A DNA stretch of 64,000 nt from Leptolyngbya sp. SIO1E4 (GCA_010672825.2 JAAHFU020000004.1:620001-684000), one strand, 5' to 3'; positions 10,104 to 19,264 are shown, numbered from the stretch's first letter. Numbers and translations are program-made. Notes: a model not told the origin generated them from the sequence alone.

Positions 10104-10355
10104 GTGCAAGCCACAGAAAATGCAGCTCGAGAGGCAGCTCAAAGTGCAGAGGCCGCCGCAGAGAGAGCAGAAGCGGCGGCGGCTAACACTGCGGCCGCCG
10201 TTGAGAATCGAGCTAACTGGGGCTGGTTAGGTCTGTTGGGCCTGGTTGGTTTGTTCGGACTAGCGGGCGGTGGTAAGAAGCGGGAAGTTAAGGTTGTAGA
10301 AACCCCTCAGCCTTATACAACGCCAGAGAAACAGCTTAACGTCTATCGTCAATAA
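10104..10355 (+). CDS. WGxxGxxG-type small membrane protein, possibly 5-prime truncated
   Basis: A GTG-started frame of 83 residues. It has an Ala/Glu-rich amphipathic helix (repeats of AAREAAQSAEAAAERAEAAA type), then WGWLGLLGLVGLFGLAGGGKK, which matches the WGxxGxxG single-helix membrane motif found in many cyanobacterial and other bacterial small proteins. The open frame extends back to 10014 in the same Ala/Glu-rich style without an ATG or GTG, and members usually start with a signal peptide. The original N-terminus may therefore be lost, or initiation may be unusual. Confidence 0.55.
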   Translation: MQATENAAREAAQSAEAAAERAEAAAANTAAAVENRANWGWLGLLGLVGLFGLAGGGKKREVKVVETPQPYTTPEKQLNVYRQ

Positions 10356-10556
10356 AGATTCAGAGACTTTTAGAGACCTTTTGAGTCTGGGAAAGTACTG
10401 CCTTCCCAGACTTTTGACACATTATGGGGTGATCACCTGTTGTTCACCTCATCCATGAGCCGTTAAGCAGTGCCACTACACTAACTATCACCCCTCTGCA
10501 AAACAGTGCGCCCTAACCTGCTTAAACTTATTTTCGCGATGCATATCCCTTAAGCA

Positions 10557-11987
10557 ATGAGGAAGAGTTTGTCTATGCTGTTTCAATCATTCAAAAGGTC
10601 AGCGCAGATATTCTCAGCATTTATCTTGATTGGGGGGGCACAAGCCTGCTTAGACCAGCCAACCATCAGTCAAGCGCTTGTGGGTGAAAGTGCATTCTAT
10701 GTCTCAGTGAGTAATCTTCTCCAAAGCCGTTCACAGACTTCTAATTCCTCTAAACAAACTGTCAACCTCTCCTTAGAAAAAGTCGCCAGCTTCCCAGGGA
10801 CTTTTGAAAGCTTTACACCCGACGGGCAAAGTTTAGTCACCTATGAGTATGACACTGAAGGCGGCCAAACTCGCATATTTGACATTGACGGTACAGAACT
10901 CGCGTCATTCACAAATACCAAAATCACGTTTGCCCCAAACGGCCAAATCATGACGCTTGCCTCACCAGAAGAACAACAATCATCCTCGAATTCGGATTCG
11001 GATGAAGATGTGGAATATACCACTCGCCTCATGACCTCTGACGGCACAGACATCATGAGCTTCCGGGGAGGTTGGCCTCAATTTGTATTTAATGAACCAA
11101 GAATCATCATCCATAACCAAGTTGAGGATATCTCTCATCTATATAATTTCGAAGGAGAAGAGGTTACAACCCTCAAAGGGGTGTTCTTAGGATTTACGCT
11201 GGGGCCGCAAGATCTGGTCACCTATTCCAATACTGAAGCAAAGTACTATTTGCATGACTTTGATGGTACGGAGCTGGCTTCATTCCGCACCAGTACTGCG
11301 TTTCCTGGAAATAATTTTATCCCTAATGGCCTTCAGGGATGGCAACCGCTGCCTGATGGGCAGCGAGTCTTCGTTTCTGAAGGTAATCAGACGCGGTTAT
11401 TTGATCGAGCTGGCGTTGAGTATGGAACCTACGCTGGGTATGGTATTGGCCTTTCACCAGATGAGCAAGCGATCGCTACCTATTTTGCCGAAGAGAACGT
11501 TTCTCGTTTGGTGAATTTTGAGGGCGAAGAACTGGCTTCATATCAGGGGTTTGTCATGGCTTTTACGCCAGATGGCCAACAGGTGATCACAAGTTCTAAG
11601 GGCGAAACTTATGTCTATGATTTAGACGGCACTGAACTTGCCCTCTTACCAGGAAATTTCAGGCAATTGATGCCTGATGAAGGCAAGATAATCGCCACCT
11701 CTCCTGATGGTGAAACAACCATCTTGCATACGTTAGATGGTTCGGAAACGATACTTTATCGGGGGGGAGCTCCGCAGCTTCTGGCAAAACAGGAAGTCCT
11801 GGTTACGGGCTCATTATTTGAACAGGATACATATCAACCTCAAACATATTTCTATAGTATTGAGGGTGCAGAATTAGCCGTTATGCCAGGTACGCTTGGC
11901 GGAATATCGCCAGATGGTGAAATGATTGCGGTCTATTCTAGTGAAGACTCCAGAACCGATATTTACAGAGTCAGCGTACGGAATTAG
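10557..11987 (+). CDS. Secreted beta-propeller-like repeat protein
   Basis: A 476-residue protein with a hydrophobic N-terminal segment followed by a Cys (LIGGAQAC), so a signal peptide or atypical lipoprotein signal is likely. The rest is built of repeated blocks of about 40 residues of the form F.G....F.PDGQ, then an aromatic-containing strand, then DG.ELA. DGTELASF, DGTELALL and EGEELASY recur, as expected for WD40/TolB-like propeller blades. No catalytic motif is visible and the function is unknown. It stands alone between non-coding stretches. Confidence 0.7.
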   Translation: MRKSLSMLFQSFKRSAQIFSAFILIGGAQACLDQPTISQALVGESAFYVSVSNLLQSRSQTSNSSKQTVNLSLEKVASFPGTFESFTPDGQSLVTYEYDTEGGQTRIFDIDGTELASFTNTKITFAPNGQIMTLASPEEQQSSSNSDSDEDVEYTTRLMTSDGTDIMSFRGGWPQFVFNEPRIIIHNQVEDISHLYNFEGEEVTTLKGVFLGFTLGPQDLVTYSNTEAKYYLHDFDGTELASFRTSTAFPGNNFIPNGLQGWQPLPDGQRVFVSEGNQTRLFDRAGVEYGTYAGYGIGLSPDEQAIATYFAEENVSRLVNFEGEELASYQGFVMAFTPDGQQVITSSKGETYVYDLDGTELALLPGNFRQLMPDEGKIIATSPDGETTILHTLDGSETILYRGGAPQLLAKQEVLVTGSLFEQDTYQPQTYFYSIEGAELAVMPGTLGGISPDGEMIAVYSSEDSRTDIYRVSVRN

Positions 11988-12214
11988 ATCATCCCGCTTC
12001 GCTTTTTGGCAGATGCAGAGGGTGAGGTCAAAAGCGTTGTAATACGTAAATTCTCCAACCCAACCTCGAAAATCCAGAATCGCGAAGCAGCATCATTCCG
12101 CGTGGTCGGAGCCTGTTTAGGAATACTTTAGGTGATCTGCTTATCCCTCTTTTATCAAAGCTGCTGGAGAATAAATAGCTAGCTGATTTTCGCTCATATT
12201 CCTAAGCTGCGCGG
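11988..12214. other. Non-coding stretch with no recognised feature
   Basis: About 230 bases between the propeller-like gene and the sbtB-side hairpins. No frame with protein-like composition was recognised on either strand. Confidence 0.4.
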
Positions 12215-12261
12215 CCCATAGGGCTGGACCGACGACGAAGTCATTGGCCCAGCCCTATGGG
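12215..12261. repeat. 13-bp inverted repeat
   Basis: CCCATAGGGCTGG at 12215-12227 pairs perfectly with CCAGCCCTATGGG at 12249-12261, with a 21-base loop. It lies next to the stronger hairpin downstream of sbtB and may be part of a transcription stop or a small palindromic repeat. Confidence 0.6.
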
Positions 12262-12281
12262 TCGTGGGCACGAAACACGGT

Positions 12282-12319
12282 GCCCCAAAACGCCGGGGCA
12301 TACCCCGGCGTTTTGGGGC
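12282..12319 (-). terminator. 17-bp perfect hairpin downstream of sbtB
   Basis: The arms GCCCCAAAACGCCGGGG and CCCCGGCGTTTTGGGGC are perfectly complementary around a CATA loop, nine bases after the sbtB stop. Position and strength suggest it ends the sbtAB transcript or protects its 3-prime end. There is no clean T-run, so intrinsic termination is not certain. Confidence 0.6.
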
Positions 12320-12327
12320 TGCGACGT

Positions 12328-12699
<372 letters not shown>

Positions 12700-12817
12700 T
12701 TAAGAACTCAGGAAGACGGCAGTACCACGCGCGATCGCGCTGCCCTAACCGCTTCATTGGGTCGTCGCGTTGGTTGCCGGGCCAGGGGAGCACCGGCAGA
12801 CAGCGACCCTTCTGAGA

Positions 12818-14017
12818 TCAGCCACCCCCCATCGTTGCTTGGGCAAGCCCAATGAAGAACGGGATGCATACAGCCAGCGCAATCGGTGTGCCGACGGCTG
12901 TGGACGAGCCGATGTAGGCGGAGGGATTGGCCTTAGGAATACCAGCTCGCAACGTGGGCGGCCCGGAGATGTCTGAACTGGAGGCGGCAATGACGGACAG
13001 CAGTACGACGCCGCCAGGGCTGAATCCCGTCGTGACGTGGGCAACATAGCCGAGACCGAAGCCAATAAACCCATGCAGTATCGGTGCCAGCACGGCATAT
13101 AGGGCGTACCACTGGCCCACCTTGCGCAACTCGCCGAGCCTTGCCCAAGCTTCCATACCCATAACCAGCATTAAGATCGAAAGCAGACCGCGGAATGGGG
13201 GATCATAGAAGCCCTCATAGACCCTCTCAGGTTGGGTCAGGATACCTAGCGCGAGACCGAGCAGCAGTGCCGATAGGGCAGACCCCTGGAGGCTTTCCTT
13301 GATGATGGGCCAGATCTTGACCCGCTTGCTCGGGGCACCACCTGGCTCGCTGGAATACCCGCCTACGTTACCGCCCGACCCGCTGGAATACTCGCCAGTA
13401 CTGCCCGACCCGCTGGAATACTCGCCAGTACTGCCCGACCCGCTGGCATACCCGCCTGCGGCAACGGTCTGCTTGCCGGCATACTCCTCTTTCCTGAGAT
13501 ACTCCTCATTTTTGAGATACTTGTCGCGCTTCTGCTTGCCGGCATAAATGCTGGCCAAGACGATCGCAGTCACCAGTGCTGGGATATCCATAAAGGGATA
13601 GAGGGCGGCGGACCAAGCCTCATATTGCATGCCTTCCGATTCCAGCAGCGTAATGCCAGCGGCAAGGGTAGAGCCACTCACAGCACCAAACAAGCCCCCG
13701 GTCGCAATGGCATCTACGGTTTTGATGCCTGGTAGCTTAGCCAACGTGTAGCGGGCGATGAACACGACCAGGATGCCGATAACCATCGCGAATATCGCGG
13801 GCAACAGCATCTCCGCCAAATTGGCATCGCGGATTGCAATGCCGCCGCTCAGTCCAACTTTGATGAGCAGCATGAAGACGATGAACTTATAGATCGCATC
13901 TGGAATTTGCAGTCGGCTATTGAAGGCGGCAACAACCATGCCCCCTATCAGAAAGCCGAGTGTTGGGGACTGCAACTTCCCCAGGAAGAGCGTCAAGAAT
14001 TCGGCTAAAAAATCCAC
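12818..14017 (-). CDS. sbtA: SbtA, sodium-dependent bicarbonate transporter
   Basis: A 399-residue inner-membrane transporter of the cyanobacterial CO2-concentrating mechanism, importing bicarbonate with Na+. About ten hydrophobic helices are visible in two halves, with family blocks GLFGAVSGSTLAAG and VIAASSSDISGPPTLRAGIP. The central cytoplasmic loop (about residues 185-235) contains a Gly/Ser/Glu/Tyr repeat (GEYSSGSGST) made by a 30-bp tandem repeat, unlike the simple charged loop I expect for the family. The GTG start is supported by AAGGAGGA eight bases upstream. sbtB follows on the same strand. Confidence 0.96.
   Translation of the reverse strand: MDFLAEFLTLFLGKLQSPTLGFLIGGMVVAAFNSRLQIPDAIYKFIVFMLLIKVGLSGGIAIRDANLAEMLLPAIFAMVIGILVVFIARYTLAKLPGIKTVDAIATGGLFGAVSGSTLAAGITLLESEGMQYEAWSAALYPFMDIPALVTAIVLASIYAGKQKRDKYLKNEEYLRKEEYAGKQTVAAGGYASGSGSTGEYSSGSGSTGEYSSGSGGNVGGYSSEPGGAPSKRVKIWPIIKESLQGSALSALLLGLALGILTQPERVYEGFYDPPFRGLLSILMLVMGMEAWARLGELRKVGQWYALYAVLAPILHGFIGFGLGYVAHVTTGFSPGGVVLLSVIAASSSDISGPPTLRAGIPKANPSAYIGSSTAVGTPIALAVCIPFFIGLAQATMGGG
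13381..13456 (+). repeat. 30-bp tandem repeat inside sbtA
   Basis: A 30-base unit (begins CGCTGGAATACTCGCCAGTA) occurs at 13381-13410 and 13411-13440, with a third partial unit to 13456 and a diverged one before 13381. The length is a multiple of three, so it adds ten residues per unit (SGSGSTGEYS-type) to the SbtA cytoplasmic loop without breaking the frame. Confidence 0.9.
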
Positions 14018-14025
14018 GGTGTAAT

Positions 14026-14033
14026 TCCTCCTT
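14026..14033 (-). promoter_or_regulatory. sbtA ribosome binding site
   Basis: AAGGAGGA on the minus strand, eight bases before GTG at 14015-14017. It supports the GTG start of sbtA. Confidence 0.8.
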
Positions 14034-14521
14034 GATCAGATACTAGGGGTCAGGACAGCAGGCAAGTGTGGCCTCGAATCCTGGATGGCTGGCTCCACGC
14101 GTCTGGGTGATCTGCGAGAGAGATTTGCCATGAGTCCCCTCTTCCACCTCCTCAGATGAGGAGCGTTGATTGCGATAGTGAGTTGTCAAACTTTGAAGAA
14201 AGCAAGAGTGAAGCGCTTCACCCCCGCAGTACAGGTGTTACGAGAACCTGCCGACACGGTGTTCAGAGGTGGCCGCTCTCTGAATGTCGTTGAAAGGTGA
14301 TCGCTGTCCCGTACCGTCTTCTATAGACATAGATCTATTGAAATCTCTGTCTTCATGTGATTGAGTCTATCCTAAAAAGCATCTGGAATCACGCTGCAAA
14401 GCACAAATTCGCAACGCAATGTTAAATCCAAATCATAAGTTTTCCTTTTATTTGATGATCTCCGGTATATCCTTGTTTAATGTAAATCTCGATTTATATC
14501 GAGATCGCATTCCCCCTTACG
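14034..14521. other. Promoter region of sbtAB, no gene
   Basis: About 490 bases, AT-rich around 14320-14480, with no convincing reading frame. It must contain the sbtA promoter. Low-CO2 regulators of the LysR type would be expected to bind here, but no operator was confidently recognised. Confidence 0.4.
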
Positions 14522-15166
14522 TTGGATTACAGCTTTGATGGCCGTAGGACTCGGGGTTTTGGACATGTCTACCCAGCAGCCAGCACTGAGCACGGCTCCC
14601 CCATCCAAAGTTTTGCTGAGGGGTGTGAAGTCTGCGCTGAGCTGGCACCTGAAATGGTGCACACGGTGGGCCCACTCCTGACCATTGCTGGAACGGAAGA
14701 TTGTGTCGGGGCGGAAGCCCTGTTGAGTCGGGAAGAAGCGTCGGTGCTGGAGCGATAAGGGCTGAAAGACATTCGCCCTTATTGGGCTTCAGTCAACTCA
14801 TGTGGCTATCGTTAAGTGCAAATCATTAAGTGCAAATCGTAAGAGGATGTCGCTCCGCTGCGATCGCTGACCAATCTCGAACACCTGTGTATCGACAGCC
14901 ATGAAATGAGTGACTGAACGCCGTTAGAAGCGTTGACCGAACTGCGATCGCGATCGCTGGGTAATCATCCTGTTGAGGAGGTATCGTCTCTCGCTAACCT
15001 GTACGGGTTAGAAGAACGCTTGTTGTTCAACAAACGGGTGATTGATGTTTCGCCGCTTGAAGCGCTGGCCCAGTTGAGTTGGCTAGAACGCTACAACACG
15101 CCCATCGAGGAAACCACAGCCCTGGAAAACTTGCTGCAGCTTACCTGGCTTGACCTCTGGGGAACC
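14522..15166 (+). pseudogene. Broken leucine-rich-repeat (internalin-like) protein gene
   Basis: Protein-like segments in shifting frames spell a leader, then LLTIAGTEDCVGAEALLS (typical of the region before LRRs in cyanobacterial secreted LRR proteins). LRR units follow: LLGFSQLMWLSLSANH, PLRSLTNLEHLCIDS, then the open frame from 14933 with VIDVSPLEALAQLSWLERYN and ALENLLQLTWLDLW. A TGA separates the unit ending HEMSD from TPLEALTELR, and at least one more frameshift and stop lie near 14760-14850. The coding remnant ends where a 96-bp dispersed element begins, so insertion may have finished the gene. Confidence 0.65.
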
Positions 15167-15262
15167 TATGGCGGTATGCAGGCTAATCAAGCACACCCTA
15201 GACCCCAAACCCTAGACCCTGTCTTGACCCGGATGTACTGGACTCAACTGAACAAGGCTATA
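15167..15262 (+). repeat. 96-bp dispersed element, copy 1
   Basis: One of four 96-bp copies (others at 32123, 34818 and 42609, in the opposite orientation). Ends are TATxGCGGTATGCAGG and CTGAACAAGGCTATA, which form an imperfect terminal inverted repeat (11 of 15 positions in the best copies). The core is rich in CCCTAGACCCC / CCCAAACCCTAG. There is no coding capacity. It interrupts the LRR remnant. Confidence 0.9.
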
Positions 15263-15426
15263 TATGCACAATCTTCCTTCAGGAAGGGCTTCACCATTGC
15301 ACCTGTCCAGTTTAGCCAGAGGGTATCCGCCTCCTATAATTCAAAGCGTCCGTCGGGCAAACGGATACTAGCCCTAACTTGACCATGGGTAAACCGATAG
15401 AAAAACCGACGCCACAGTATGGCGCC

Positions 15427-15669
15427 CTAATCTACCTGCAATGCTGGAGCTTCAGTTGGGGCGGTTGGTTCGATTGGAGAGCTGTAGCGAGCTGCGTTGA
15501 TCCAAATGATTGATAGCAACAAGCCCATGCAACAGCCAACTAGAAAAATCCAGCCGTGAGAAGGTTCTAAGACACAGAGCAAGCGGCGGTTGCTGCCATA
15601 TATCTGCACGACCCAGCCTTCATCAGTATCCAGTTTGGGTTGCAACTGTTTCGATTCAAACTTATTCAT
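15427..15669 (-). CDS. Small single-span membrane protein (80 aa)
   Basis: The frame starts MNKFESKQLQPKLDTDEGWV, then a charged segment (YGSNRRLL) and one hydrophobic helix (WIFLVGCCMGLLLSIIWINA). The tail is short, Pro/Ala/Glu-rich. The longer upstream frame has no good start. Function and family are not recognised. It stands alone between a dispersed repeat and the Rhs region. Confidence 0.5.
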   Translation of the reverse strand: MNKFESKQLQPKLDTDEGWVVQIYGSNRRLLCVLEPSHGWIFLVGCCMGLLLSIIWINAARYSSPIEPTAPTEAPALQVD

Positions 15670-15903
15670 GATTTTCGCTTCATGCCTATCATGTGTATCG
15701 CTAACAGGACAATGCCTGTATCCCACAGAACACCTGCTCAAAATTCACCTGTGTGTTGGGTGTAGCGTATTCAGAAACAGGGTCACAGCTTTGAGTTAGC
15801 CAGATATAGGTCATAGTTAAAACCCTATGCTTTTGTCAAATACCATATTGTTTAGTTTATGTAATCATTTTGCATATGAGCGGTTTTTTGACGAAAGATG
15901 GGC
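15670..15903. other. Non-coding stretch
   Basis: AT-rich, with no convincing frame. It separates the small membrane-protein gene from the tail end of the Rhs module region. Confidence 0.35.
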
Positions 15904-16600
15904 TCAAATTTGCAGACCTATTTCATAAATTAATCTTATGCATGACGTTTTTTCGATAACACGAGCCTCCTTTGGGGCTATCTCCAGAGGACGCGGCGGT
16001 GGCAGATGCATCACGCCTCCCACATCTCGCTGTCGCTGAGTGTCAGAACTGATTACCGACTTGGACACCTCATCCTGAACAGATTCGCCCAATACTTCAG
16101 AGCGCTGCCCCAAGGGTCTGACAGTGGCGGTGAGGCGTCCGAGGCCATCGTATTCAAAGCGAGTGATGACTTGTTTGACCAGGTTACCAGCTTCGTCGTA
16201 GTCATAGCGCGTCCGCTGTTCTCGGGGGTCGATGACAGCAGTGAGGCGGTCTAAGGCGTCGTATTCAAAGCGGGTGGTGCGGCCCCGGGCATCGGTTTCG
16301 GCAATGACATTGCTGCTGGTGTCGTAGGTGGTTTGGGTGCGGATGCCTTCGGGATAGAGGGTTTCAACGAGTTGCCCCAGACCATCATAGACAAACTGGG
16401 TGGTGTGTCCTAACGCATTGATAAAGCATCCACTTTGCGAGTGCGGTTGCCGAAGCGATCATAGCTGTAGGCGGGTGATATCGCCGGTTCCCTCTTGAAC
16501 AGCCAGGGGATTACCAAACTGGTCGTAAGTGTAGCTAGTGCCGAAGGCGTCTACCTTGGATAGAACATTGCCACAATTGTCGAAGCTTTAGCTTGTGGTG
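15904..16600 (-). pseudogene. Rhs/YD-repeat fragment with short C-terminal tail
   Basis: The minus strand encodes YD repeats in broken frames: TYDQFGNPLAVQEG near the 5-prime end, then FVYDGLGQLVETLYPEG, RTRYDYDEAGNLVKQ and FEYDGLGRLTATVRPLGQR. An in-frame stop is visible near 16450, and a deletion of about 15 bases near 16165 is seen relative to the intact fragment at 24216-25394. The repeat then runs in frame into about 60 residues of unrelated tail ending EIGLQI. DNA at 16098-16430 is near-identical to 25078-25400, showing duplication. Confidence 0.8.
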
Positions 16601-16607
16601 TTGCCGC

Positions 16608-17009
16608 TCAGCTAGAAGACTCAATACTAGCTGAGGATATTAGATACTTTACTTCGACTGAAGCACCAATAGAAGGCTCGAAGTCAGCCTTAAATAGATC
16701 TTCTAAATTGATTTCTGTAATTGGTATAACAGAGTCTTGAATCGGGAAAAAATCTACACATCGATAATAGTAAATTTTCTTGTCTTCAGAAATCTCACTC
16801 AAATATTTTAGTACCTCAGTCAACATCTTGTGCTGCTCTAGGTTTTCCTTGAAAAAGTAATCAAGGATGCAGAATATTCTTCCTGAAGTATCAGGGTGTA
16901 TAAGAACATCGACGTGGTACGCATTACCTACCCAGAGCCCTGAGACTACAGATAGAATCTCTTCTAAGTTTACCGATGTTTTGACTTCAAAAGAAGCGCT
17001 ATTGGACAT
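16608..17009 (-). CDS. Rhs-associated immunity-like protein
   Basis: A 133-residue acidic protein with no signal or membrane segment. It is clearly a paralogue of the gene at 26831-27232: both share LDYFF, EVLKYLS/RxI, YYRCxDFxPI, EIN.ED and PSIGAS...KYL. Small acidic cytosolic proteins beside Rhs C-terminal modules are usually immunity proteins, and that role is inferred here. The start is chosen at MSNSAS because GGAGG lies seven bases upstream. No toxin partner is intact next to it. Confidence 0.7.
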   Translation of the reverse strand: MSNSASFEVKTSVNLEEILSVVSGLWVGNAYHVDVLIHPDTSGRIFCILDYFFKENLEQHKMLTEVLKYLSEISEDKKIYYYRCVDFFPIQDSVIPITEINLEDLFKADFEPSIGASVEVKYLISSASIESSS

Positions 17010-17174
17010 TCTGTAAACCTCCAGGAGCATTGTTAAAGCTAATTACTGCTGTCTGATTAACATTGGCATCGTACTTAGGGAGATACGGGTATGGGCGGCG
17101 GGCAGAAAAAACAACTAAACAACTAATTGATCAAGGCTGTGTGAATGTGTCTGCCCACCTTCTAGGCTTGCTTG

Positions 17175-17735
17175 TTAGTTGTCATCTTCTAAAAGAATCA
17201 GACTAGCTAAAAGACGTAGTGATGTGCTCTTCAAGTCGACACGTGAAATAGGTTGAAGCGACAATATTTTTTGAGCTATCAACTTTAGTAAATTTGTTGA
17301 CATTACTATTGCCGACTTTTCATCAAAAGACATACTCTCATCAAAAAATAGTAATTTCTCTAAAGCAACTATTGCCTGGTAAAATTCATTCTCACTAAAT
17401 TCAGTTGAATGATCATTCAGCACTTCTAATAGTGACGGAATTCCTGCCTTCGCAGATGATTGACCAATTGCAAAGAGAAGACCTGCTTTGAACTTGTTAT
17501 CGTTTGATATTTCCTCCTTAAGGAAATTCATGATTTTGATTTCATCACCCTTTTCAAATTTCGTCGCAATTACTTCTCTCGATGTTAGAGAATCATATTT
17601 TTCAATCCTATCTTCATCTGATAGATTCCAAGAATGCATTTCTAATAAAAACGAAAGATCTGTTATAGCGTTGCTAGCGATTCTTTCATCTTCAGACTGA
17701 ACTCTCTCAATGAGATCGTAAATTACAGATTTCAT
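17175..17735 (-). CDS. Helical-repeat (HEAT-like) immunity-type protein
   Basis: A 186-residue, all-helical, acidic protein. Stretches such as VIYDLIERVQSEDERIASNA and GLLFAIGQSSAKAGIPSLLE resemble HEAT/ARM-type repeats. It follows a short orphan toxin-like C-terminus (17847-18035) in the usual toxin-then-immunity order, so an immunity role is inferred. The frame also allows GTG two codons upstream. Confidence 0.6.
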   Translation of the reverse strand: MKSVIYDLIERVQSEDERIASNAITDLSFLLEMHSWNLSDEDRIEKYDSLTSREVIATKFEKGDEIKIMNFLKEEISNDNKFKAGLLFAIGQSSAKAGIPSLLEVLNDHSTEFSENEFYQAIVALEKLLFFDESMSFDEKSAIVMSTNLLKLIAQKILSLQPISRVDLKSTSLRLLASLILLEDDN

Positions 17736-17846
17736 GATCACAAATCTGAAAAGTGGTGAACTGATACGAAGCTATAGGTAGCTTTAAATGAAAGGCAGAA
17801 AAGATTTCCTCATCCCTTATAAATCTCTCATACTTCTTTAGGATTT

Positions 17847-18035
17847 TCAGTAGTTCAGGTTTATGCCCCGTAAATTCTCTACGTCCACTCTATAGTCAGC
17901 TCTACTTGCTTGCCTACCATCCGCAAACCATTGTGATGAAGCAACCTGTTCTCTTAGTCCAGAAACAGGGCGGGATTCTTTTACTTTGTCGCTAACTTCA
18001 ACAACTGCTCGATACATATTGCGGTTTTGTGACAA
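17847..18035 (-). CDS. Orphan C-terminal fragment, possible toxin tip
   Basis: A 62-residue frame ending DYRVDVENLRGINLNY. It has no signal, no membrane segment and no recognised family. Its position upstream of a HEAT-like immunity-type gene suggests the remnant of an Rhs C-terminal domain. No YD-repeat sequence directly precedes it. Confidence 0.35.
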   Translation of the reverse strand: MSQNRNMYRAVVEVSDKVKESRPVSGLREQVASSQWFADGRQASRADYRVDVENLRGINLNY

Positions 18036-18076
18036 GGGGAACCAACCTCCATTCTTACGAGTGAACTACAGCTCAT

Positions 18077-18236
18077 CTAGTCTCTTATATACTTAGGATT
18101 TGTAATACCAATTTCGGGGACTACAAATAAAGCCATACCATGATCTTTTGTACGCTTATATTGAAGTTTTACTCTCATTGGATTGGCTTCGTTTCTGTTC
18201 TCTGATTTGCTCTAACAGATCTAGAAAATCAGTCAT
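18077..18236 (-). other. Two tiny overlapping frames (26 and 33 aa)
   Basis: ATG at 18236 gives a 26-residue charged peptide (MTDFLDLLEQIREQKR start), stopping at 18156. A second ATG at 18178 overlaps it in another frame and gives 33 residues (MRVKLQYKRTKDHGMALFVV start), stopping at 18077. The composition is protein-like, but no ribosome binding site was seen. Most likely these are debris of a displaced module. The rest of 18036-18356 holds nothing I recognise. Confidence 0.25.
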
Positions 18237-18356
18237 ATTAAACTCTCACTCGGCTTAATAAAAGTTCAAAAATACAATAGAGGGAGCTTTAGAATGCCCG
18301 GTTTGTGATTAACGTTTGAGGTGGTGCACACTGCTCTTTTGTGAAGCAGTAGAGAG

Positions 18357-18863
18357 CTAGATAGCCTCAGGGTTTCCGAAAATCTGGGCGTGCGCCACCT
18401 GTTCTTCGAGCTGTGAATACGATCCCTTTGGAATTGGAGCTTGGCAACCTTTTATTTGTTTCCACTTAACGACCAAAATAATGACATCGCGTGAATCTAA
18501 TGTTGCTTCACCTGGCTCTGGTGGCTCATCGTTAGGTTCTGGTCGATACCAATCACCGTCCTCTAGTGTAAGTAAGTCTATTGGCTCAGGAAGTATAGGG
18601 TTTGAGACGCCATGATGCCAGGTGCTATCTGATTGAACCATTACCCAATGAAAACCAAAGCTTTTAACAAGTGAGTTTCCGACAACGTAAGGAGCTGCGT
18701 TAGCCATTATCTGCTCCTGACAACTCTCATAATAGGCAAACCACAACAAATCATATTCATCTTCATATTTACTGCTCCAGACAGAAAATATGCGCCTTAG
18801 GTCATTCAAATATTTAGAAATGACATCCATCTCATTTGAAGTTGGCATTCTATAAAAGGGCAT
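18357..18863 (-). CDS. Hypothetical immunity-type protein (168 aa)
   Basis: An acidic, Trp/Tyr-rich soluble protein. The N-terminal half is helical, followed by GNSLVKSFGFHWVMVQSDST and a Pro/Glu-rich loop (RPEPNDEPPEPGEATLDSRD). It begins 14 bp after the orphan C-terminal domain gene at 18878-19264. This spacing and acidic character fit the cognate immunity protein of that domain. No family was recognised with confidence. Confidence 0.6.
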   Translation of the reverse strand: MPFYRMPTSNEMDVISKYLNDLRRIFSVWSSKYEDEYDLLWFAYYESCQEQIMANAAPYVVGNSLVKSFGFHWVMVQSDSTWHHGVSNPILPEPIDLLTLEDGDWYRPEPNDEPPEPGEATLDSRDVIILVVKWKQIKGCQAPIPKGSYSQLEEQVAHAQIFGNPEAI

Positions 18864-18877
18864 GATCAAGTTTCTAC

Positions 18878-19264
18878 TTATTTGCGTTGCGACAATATGT
18901 GGAAATGGAAATTTCCTATTCCAGTATTCCAGTACTTTAATTCAGAACCTTTTCTATTTGTATGAGGTGGATGCCAATCCATTCTGAAAAATTGGTGAGG
19001 TCTCCTTATCTCTGCTCTGCTTGAATCAGATGATCCGACTCCTATGAATCGCCCAGTCATACCCTTATGACCAAAATACAAATGAGCTTTAGGTTTGAAT
19101 GCTCCAGCTTTTAGGCTTATTCCTGTAGGAATAGTAAGGAGAGAATTTGGCCCAATCTCTGTTTTTGGCATAAACACGAGTAATTGAGCATTAGATCCTT
19201 GCAAGGAGTCAATAGCGTTAATAAATCGAGGATGTTTAAAGTTGCTAACAATTGCGGGTGCCAT
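18878..19264 (-). CDS. Orphan Rhs C-terminal (toxin-like) domain
   Basis: 128 residues with a His-rich end: RMDWHPPHTNRKGS, then KYWNTGIGNFHFHI. A DxHPPH...H.H pattern is seen in C-terminal domains of polymorphic toxins. The YD-repeat fragment ending at 19265 runs directly into it but in a different frame (the YD frame ends ETRFHDGTRNC-stop). It is therefore an orphan cassette with only its own ATG. The immunity-type gene follows 14 bp downstream. The biochemical activity is unknown. Confidence 0.55.
   Translation of the reverse strand: MAPAIVSNFKHPRFINAIDSLQGSNAQLLVFMPKTEIGPNSLLTIPTGISLKAGAFKPKAHLYFGHKGMTGRFIGVGSSDSSRAEIRRPHQFFRMDWHPPHTNRKGSELKYWNTGIGNFHFHILSQRK

Noticed and set aside
16006-16254. 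82-codon plus-strand frame with a duplicate at 25002-25262
   Set aside because: Both are antisense shadows of the duplicated YD-repeat DNA; similarity between them comes from that duplication.
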